64,000 nt of DNA, from the NCBI RefSeq assembly GCF_008014745.1, contig NZ_VPFD01000025.1, positions 24,664 to 88,663 of the forward strand, read 5' to 3'. The DNA is from Massilia arenae (GTDB lineage Bacteria > Pseudomonadota > Gammaproteobacteria > Burkholderiales > Burkholderiaceae_D). The position numbers and the translations under genes were made by a program. This document shows positions 59,984 to 64,000 of this stretch, piece by piece; position 1 is the stretch's first letter; each line of letters starts with the position of its first letter. The notes under the pieces were generated by a model that worked only from the letters and a program-made list of their open reading frames with translations, searched no databases and was not told the origin of the DNA.

Positions 59984-61302
59984 CTACTCAATTTGGACGG
60001 GGACAGAAAGGCAAGCTGGCCGACCTCGGCACCGGCAACGTCTTCAACGTCGACGTCGAGATCGCCGCCAACGGCGCCTCGGTCGACGTCTCGTGCTTTG
60101 GCCTGGACGCCAACGACAAGCTGTCGGACGACCGCTATATGGTGTTCTACAACCAGCTGGCCAGCCCGGAAGGCGCGGTGCGCCTGGACCTGGGTGGCGG
60201 TCGCGCGCGTTTTGCGGTGAATCTCGACCTGCTGCCCAGCTCGATCGCGAAGCTCGTGTTCGTGGCCGCGATCGACGGCGCGGCCACCATGCGCACGCTG
60301 GGCGCCAGCGCCCTGTCGCTGGGCAGCGCTGTGCGCTTCCCATGGTCGGGCGCCGACTTCGGCGACGAGAAGGCCCTGATCGTGGCCGAGATCTATCGCC
60401 GCGACGGCCTGTGGCGCTTCGGCGCCGTCGGCCAGGGTTTCAATGGCGGCCTGTCGGCGCTGCTGGCCAACTTCGGCGGGACCGAAGCCGGTTCCTCGAC
60501 GCCCGCGCCCGCATCCAGACCTGCTCCTGCGGCCGCGCCAGTGCCAGCACCCGCGGCACGGACGGTGTCACTGTCCAAGGTCACGCTCGACAAACGCGGC
60601 GACAAGGTGTCGCTCGACAAGCGCCCAGGCGGCGGCTACGGCCGCATCCACGTCAACCTGAACTGGAACCAGGCCGCGATCGCGCCGCCTCCTGCCTCGC
60701 CACCGCCGCCATCCTCGGCCGCGCGCGGCGGTGGGTTCCTCGACCGCCTCACCAGCATGGCGGGCGACCTCGCGAACAAGGCCGGTGAAATGGCCAACAA
60801 GGCCGGCGCGGCGCGCAAGGGCCGCAGCGGCATCGACCTCGATCTCGGCTGCATGTACGAACTGGCCGACGGCCGCCGCGGCCTGGTGCAGGCACTCGGC
60901 AACACCTTCGGCGACTACGAGCGCGAACCTTTCATCCAGCTCGATGCCGACGACCGCACCGGCGCCGCCGCCAATGGCGAGAACCTGTTCATCAATGGCG
61001 AGCGCTTCGACCAGATCAAGCGCGCGGTGATCTTCTCCTTCATCTACGAAGGCGCGGCCAACTGGGCCGTGACCAATGGCGTGGTGACGGTAACGGCGCC
61101 GGGCCAGGCGCCGGTCGAGGTGAAACTCGATGGCGGCGACCGCCAGATCATGTGCGCGATCGCGCTGATCGAGAACCGCGGCGGCAACCTGGTGATCACC
61201 AAGCTGGCCGAGTACTTCCAGCAACAGGGCATGACCAGCGCGCATGAGCTGATGGACCGCCATTACGGCTTTGGCATGCGCTGGAAGACAGGCAGTAAAT
61301 AA
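59980..61302 (+). CDS. terA: TerD-TerA fusion protein
   Basis: 440 aa. TerD-like N-terminal domain (about 1-165: FNVDVEIAANGASVDVSCFGLDANDKLSDDRYMVFYNQ, GQGFNGGLSALLANFGG), Pro/Ala linker, a short repeat SKVTLDKRGDKVSLDKR, a second Pro-rich stretch, an amphipathic repeat (GDLANKAGEMANKAGAARKG, about 260-285), then a TerA-type C-terminal domain (GCMYELADGRRGLVQALG, IFSFIYEGAANWAVTNGVV, RHYGFGMRWKTGSK). ATGA overlap with the lyase. Last gene of the operon. Confidence 0.88.
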   Translation: MTTQFGRGQKGKLADLGTGNVFNVDVEIAANGASVDVSCFGLDANDKLSDDRYMVFYNQLASPEGAVRLDLGGGRARFAVNLDLLPSSIAKLVFVAAIDGAATMRTLGASALSLGSAVRFPWSGADFGDEKALIVAEIYRRDGLWRFGAVGQGFNGGLSALLANFGGTEAGSSTPAPASRPAPAAAPVPAPAARTVSLSKVTLDKRGDKVSLDKRPGGGYGRIHVNLNWNQAAIAPPPASPPPPSSAARGGGFLDRLTSMAGDLANKAGEMANKAGAARKGRSGIDLDLGCMYELADGRRGLVQALGNTFGDYEREPFIQLDADDRTGAAANGENLFINGERFDQIKRAVIFSFIYEGAANWAVTNGVVTVTAPGQAPVEVKLDGGDRQIMCAIALIENRGGNLVITKLAEYFQQQGMTSAHELMDRHYGFGMRWKTGSK

Positions 61303-61322
61303 GTATCTACCTGGCGGGGCTG

Positions 61323-61907
61323 CTACCAGTTGCAGCCCTTGCCGGTGATGGTGTCGATGGCGAGAGGGACCAGGAGCAGGATATTGGCCTTTTCGCCGCC
61401 GGCATACTTGGTCTGGCAATCCGGGACCTTCGCCTTTCTCACCGCACGCGCCAGCGCGCTGTCATCGCTGGCGCGTAGCGGTTCCAGTGCGACCGGACCG
61501 CGTTCGCTGTCCGCCTGACGCGCGGCCGCGCGCAATGCTTCCATATTTACCCGTCCCGGCTGCGGCGCCACGTCCGGCGCCTCGGCTGCGTGGTGTTCTT
61601 CGCTGGCCAGGACCGGCACCGCCACCAGCGCCGATTCGACGGGCGCCGTTACCGCTGGACGTCGTACCGGTGAGCGTGGCGCGACCGCCGGCCGACGGTC
61701 GGCGGCAGCGGCAGCGGCGGGAGCGGCTGCTGCGGGCACTGGCATCCTTGGCGCCGCGATGAAGGCAAGCTCGATGTAGTTGGCCGGCGCCGGTTCGGGA
61801 CCGCGCGTCGGTGCGCCGACGTGCTGCAGCAAGGCGTACGCGAGCAGCATGTGGCCCAGGAGGATCAGCGCACCAGGCCCGATCCGCGGCAACGGGATCC
61901 GTTTCAC
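61323..61907 (-). CDS. Unassigned single-pass Ala/Pro-rich membrane protein
   Basis: 194 aa: one N-terminal helix (GALILLGHMLLAYALLQHV, about 12-30), long Ala/Pro/Arg-rich periplasmic-type linker (50-110), C-terminal globular end with two cysteines (VPDCQTKYAGGEKANILLLVPLAIDTITGKGCNW), which could form a disulfide. No TonB signature. ATG overlaps the stop of the gene upstream (ATGA), so the two form a unit convergent with the Ter operon. Confidence 0.6.
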   Translation of the reverse strand: MKRIPLPRIGPGALILLGHMLLAYALLQHVGAPTRGPEPAPANYIELAFIAAPRMPVPAAAAPAAAAAADRRPAVAPRSPVRRPAVTAPVESALVAVPVLASEEHHAAEAPDVAPQPGRVNMEALRAAARQADSERGPVALEPLRASDDSALARAVRKAKVPDCQTKYAGGEKANILLLVPLAIDTITGKGCNW

Positions 61908-62806
61908 GCCGCCACCCGCCGGCGCAGCTGCTGTGCCAGCAGTTCGGGACGGTCAAGGTACAGGAACACGTAACGCGGCAGGCGCTTCTTCACCTGCCAG
62001 TGCAGGATGTCGACCCGTGCATCTTCTTCGAGCACCAGCAGACAGTTGGGCTGGTCGAACGGCGTCACCAGCAGCATGTCGCGGCGCGCCACGCCGTGGC
62101 GTCGGCGCCAGGCTGGCAGCGGCGCATCGACCGTCTCCAGGCGCGCGATTTCCGCCAACGGCAGCACGCCATCGACGCGCGCGCCGACGCGCAGATGGAG
62201 CGCATCGTCGGTCATGACATGGCGCCCTACCCCGATATGCCAGCGGTCGCCCAATACCCATGCCAGCGTGTACAGCACGGCGACGGCGCCGAGGACGTGC
62301 AGCAGGGCCAGCGTGCCGGCATCCTCGACGAACAGGTTCAGCAGCAGGACGTGCACCGGCAGCTCGAGCAGCAGGCTGACGAAGACGACGGCGGTGGCGG
62401 TGCCATAGGCGCCGCGTTCCAGGTAGGTCAGTGCGACGCCTTCCGGCAGCGCACAGGCAGCGGGTTGCCGCTGCAGGCGCCTGAAGCAGCCAATCCACAG
62501 CAGCCGGTCGAGCCGGAGCATCCCCACCAGTTCGGGCGGCAGCAGCGCCGTTACCCGCGCATGCCACGGGGCCCGCGCGGCATGCGCGCTGCGCAGGCGC
62601 TGCCAGGCGTCCGGTGCGTGGGCGATGTCTTTCGCCATCAGCAGCAACAGGGGCAAGGCCAAGCCGGCATTGCGCAGGAAAGGCTTGGCGGCATCTGGAG
62701 CGAGTGCTTTGGCGATGGAAACCAGGAATATAGCGGCGAGGCCCCAGCCGGCGAGATCGCGCCAGGACGTGGTGCGCAAGATGGAAGCAAGTGAAGACGG
62801 CTGCAT
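61904..62806 (-). CDS. Unassigned multi-pass membrane protein
   Basis: 300 aa. Hydrophobic segments near 17-35, 45-58, 130-150 and 165-185, then a C-terminal PH/YdbT-like beta-rich part (HIGVGRHVMTDDALHLRVGARVDGVLPLAEIARLETVDAPLP; DMLLVTPFDQPNCLLVLEED). Sequence family not recognised. First gene of a two-gene unit with the Ala/Pro-rich protein. Confidence 0.6.
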   Translation of the reverse strand: MQPSSLASILRTTSWRDLAGWGLAAIFLVSIAKALAPDAAKPFLRNAGLALPLLLLMAKDIAHAPDAWQRLRSAHAARAPWHARVTALLPPELVGMLRLDRLLWIGCFRRLQRQPAACALPEGVALTYLERGAYGTATAVVFVSLLLELPVHVLLLNLFVEDAGTLALLHVLGAVAVLYTLAWVLGDRWHIGVGRHVMTDDALHLRVGARVDGVLPLAEIARLETVDAPLPAWRRRHGVARRDMLLVTPFDQPNCLLVLEEDARVDILHWQVKKRLPRYVFLYLDRPELLAQQLRRRVAA

Positions 62807-62907
62807 GAATCGACGATCGGATGGATGAATCGTTCGATTACAGCATGCGCAAGGAATATGAACAACGGCTGGCGAATGCCAAGCAGGAGATCATGCGTTT
62901 CGCATGA

Positions 62908-63021
62908 CTAAAATGAGTCCGGCTCCCGGAATATACGCTCTGCGCGCTTGAGATTGGTGCGGAAGATGAAGCCCGGCAGGAGCAGGAAAAAAACGATCAG
63001 CGCGGGCAACGCGACGTTCAT
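62908..63021 (-). pseudogene. Truncated 37-aa membrane-protein start
   Basis: MNVALPALIVFFLLLPGFIF followed by RTNLKRAERIFREPDSF and TAG. The first 27 residues look like the N-terminus of a longer multi-pass membrane protein family, and the frame stops abruptly after the first helix. I read it as a leftover 5' end. Lies 12 bp after the 63-aa gene, in the same direction. It could also be a true small membrane protein. Confidence 0.45.
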
Positions 63022-63033
63022 GAGAACGTGGCT

Positions 63034-63225
63034 TTATGCGGCCTTGGGTACGATAGTAACGCGAACTGACTGACCGTCGTCACGGCGAATCTTGAACTCG
63101 CCTGCAGCAGCCTGAGGTGCCGTTTGTGGGAGGCTTCGTTTGCTGGTCATGAACTGGCGCAACTGGTCTCGAGCTTGCGGATCAGCAAGGAGTTCCGACG
63201 CGAGCTGGCTTTTCAAGGCTTTCAT
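63034..63225 (-). CDS. Unassigned 63-aa protein
   Basis: 63 aa: MKALKSQLASELLADPQARDQLRQF start (helical, basic/acidic mix), Ser/Ala/Gln linker, and a C-terminal beta-like end IRRDDGQSVRVTIVPKAA. No family recognised. It is followed closely by the truncated membrane-protein start, so the two may be the remains of an operon. Upstream to rpsJ lie only terminator hairpins. Confidence 0.5.
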   Translation of the reverse strand: MKALKSQLASELLADPQARDQLRQFMTSKRSLPQTAPQAAAGEFKIRRDDGQSVRVTIVPKAA

Positions 63226-63283
63226 GCTTTAACTATGCCACAAGTAAAAAACGATTGCATCCGACGACACGCCTTCTCGCGCA

Positions 63284-63319
63284 TAAAAAACAAGGCCGGC
63301 TCGCTAAGCGATACCGGCC
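63284..63319 (-). terminator. Terminator of rpsJ
   Basis: GGCCGG...CCGGCC outer stem and TCGC/GCGA inner stem, followed on minus by TTGTTTTTT. A second perfect hairpin GGCGGA-AGAC-TCCGCC (63331-63346) lies between it and the rpsJ stop. So rpsJ is not transcribed on into rplC. Confidence 0.85.
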
Positions 63320-63359
63320 TCATGTCCATCGGCGGAAGACTCCGCCAGATGAAAAAATA

Positions 63360-63674
63360 TTACTGCAGCTTGATTTCGACGTCGACGCCAGCTGGCAGGT
63401 CCAGCTTCATCAGTGCGTCAACGGTCTTGTCGGTTGGGTCCACGATGTCCATCAGACGCTGGTGCGTACGGATTTCGAACTGGTCGCGCGAGGTCTTGTT
63501 CACGTGTGGCGAACGCAGCACGTCGAAACGCTGGATACGGGTTGGCAGTGGGACTGGGCCCTTGACGACGGCGCCGGTACGCTTGGCGGTGTCGACGATT
63601 TCCAGAGCCGATTGGTCGATCAGCTTGTAGTCGAATGCTTTGAGGCGAATACGGATTTTCTGGTTAGCGGACAT
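63360..63674 (-). CDS. rpsJ: Small-subunit ribosomal protein S10 (uS10/NusE)
   Basis: 104 aa: NQKIRIRLKAFDYKLIDQSALEIVDTAKRTGA, GPVPLPTRIQRFDVLRSPHVNKTSRDQFEIRTHQRLMDI. Also NusE in antitermination. Normally the first gene of the S10 operon; here it is followed by terminators and accessory genes instead of rplC. Confidence 0.98.
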   Translation of the reverse strand: MSANQKIRIRLKAFDYKLIDQSALEIVDTAKRTGAVVKGPVPLPTRIQRFDVLRSPHVNKTSRDQFEIRTHQRLMDIVDPTDKTVDALMKLDLPAGVDVEIKLQ

Positions 63675-63752
63675 GCTATTTCCTTTAAAAGAACGTTCCG
63701 GCTTGTTGCCGGCAATGTGGTCAAGACACTTCGGTACTGCTCAAGAGGCGGG

Positions 63753-63758
63753 AGTATA
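63753..63758 (-). promoter_or_regulatory. Candidate -10 box of rpsJ
   Basis: TATACT on minus, about 80 bp before the rpsJ ATG, between it and the tuf hairpins. No good -35 at 16-18 bp, so support is partial. Confidence 0.3.
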
Positions 63759-63778
63759 GCATCGTTCCCGCTCAAACA

Positions 63779-63846
63779 GATGGGGACAGACCAAAAAGTC
63801 TGTCCCCATCGTTGTGCTGGAGAGACTCCGTGAGGAGTCCATCCAG
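63779..63846. terminator. Two strong hairpins after tuf
   Basis: GATGGGGACAGAC/GTCTGTCCCCATC (63779-63810, 13 bp, A-rich loop) and CTGGA..GACTCC/GGAGTC..TCCAG (63817-63846). The first has the TGGGGACAGA core common in interspersed repeats of beta- and gammaproteobacteria. They separate tuf from rpsJ. Confidence 0.5.
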
Positions 63847-63864
63847 CGATCCCGGCCTGATGAA

Positions 63865-64000
63865 TTAGGCCAGGATTTTTGCAACAACGCCGGCGCCGAC
63901 GGTACGGCCGCCTTCGCGGATTGCGAAGCGCAGACCTTCTTCCATCGCGATCGGAGCGATCAGCTTGACGGTGATCGAGACGTTATCGCCTGGCATGACC
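63865..64000 (-). CDS. tuf: Elongation factor Tu, C-terminal end (cut by window)
   Basis: The visible 44 residues, [20 protein letters not shown] and then [24 protein letters not shown], are the EF-Tu C-terminus (domain 3). The remainder lies beyond position 64000. Normal neighbour of rpsJ. Confidence 0.97.

Noticed and set aside
62821..62907. 28-codon plus-strand frame (starts MDESFDYSMRKEYEQ)
   Set aside because: Very short, no promoter or neighbour support; a real micro-protein cannot be excluded but evidence is too thin.

Overview
The window is a chromosomal piece of a high-GC Gram-negative betaproteobacterium, most likely an Oxalobacteraceae member of the Massilia/Duganella/Janthinobacterium group. 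Grounds are inference from gene content: the pilMNOPQ-aroKB and ccsB-resB-cytochrome c4-engB-hemB blocks, infA and rpmJ between secY and rpsM, a CpxP/Spy-like protein beside an MdtAB-like pump, and heavy GC codon bias throughout. No rRNA or CRISPR was seen; there is one tRNA.

Layout. 1-8.3 kb (minus): type IV pilus alignment genes pilM-N-O-P-Q, an Ig-like lipoprotein, a terminator, then a continuous aroK-aroB frame cut by the window edge. 8.6-20.7 kb: mrcA, cyaY, an LptM-like lipoprotein with lysA, msrPQ (periplasmic methionine sulfoxide repair), ccsB-resB with cytochrome c4 (cytochrome c maturation), engB and hemB. 20.7-21.8 kb: a small AT-richer islet with a DUF4160/DUF2442 pair, bracketed by two copies of the hemB terminator region. 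22-32.3 kb: a TonB-shaped membrane protein, an MdtA/MdtB-like RND pump, an OmpR-type two-component system, a divergent Spy/CpxP-like protein and dsbD, which together look like an envelope-stress block.

32.4-46.8 kb (minus): the S10-spc-alpha ribosomal superoperon from rplC to rplQ, including secY, infA and rpoA. Its first genes are elsewhere: rpsJ and tuf sit at 63.4-64 kb in the same orientation, so about 16.6 kb of unrelated DNA separates rpsJ from rplC. The break is also transcriptional on sequence evidence: rpsJ is followed by a clear intrinsic terminator and rplC has its own strong-looking promoter.

The inserted stretch holds a tRNA-Val(GAC) with an unusual C at position 33, a fused glucosylglycerol-phosphate phosphatase/synthase with an MscS channel (osmotic adaptation), a DJ-1/AraC/SDR trio, and a tightly overlapping seven-gene Ter-type operon (TerD, ATP-grasp, phosphoribosyltransferase-TRSP, HAD phosphatase, StiP family, HpcH/HpaI lyase, TerD-TerA fusion). 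That operon fits the predicted nucleoside-like metabolite pathway of Ter stress systems, but no TerC or TerB is present here. The rest are unassigned membrane proteins and two short minus-strand frames next to rpsJ, one of which looks like the truncated start of a longer membrane protein.

The best leads are the split S10 operon carrying the Ter cassette, the terminator-flanked DUF4160/DUF2442 islet, the aroKB fusion and the REP-type palindromes lodged in the alpha operon. Functions are assigned by reading the translations; no database search was possible.
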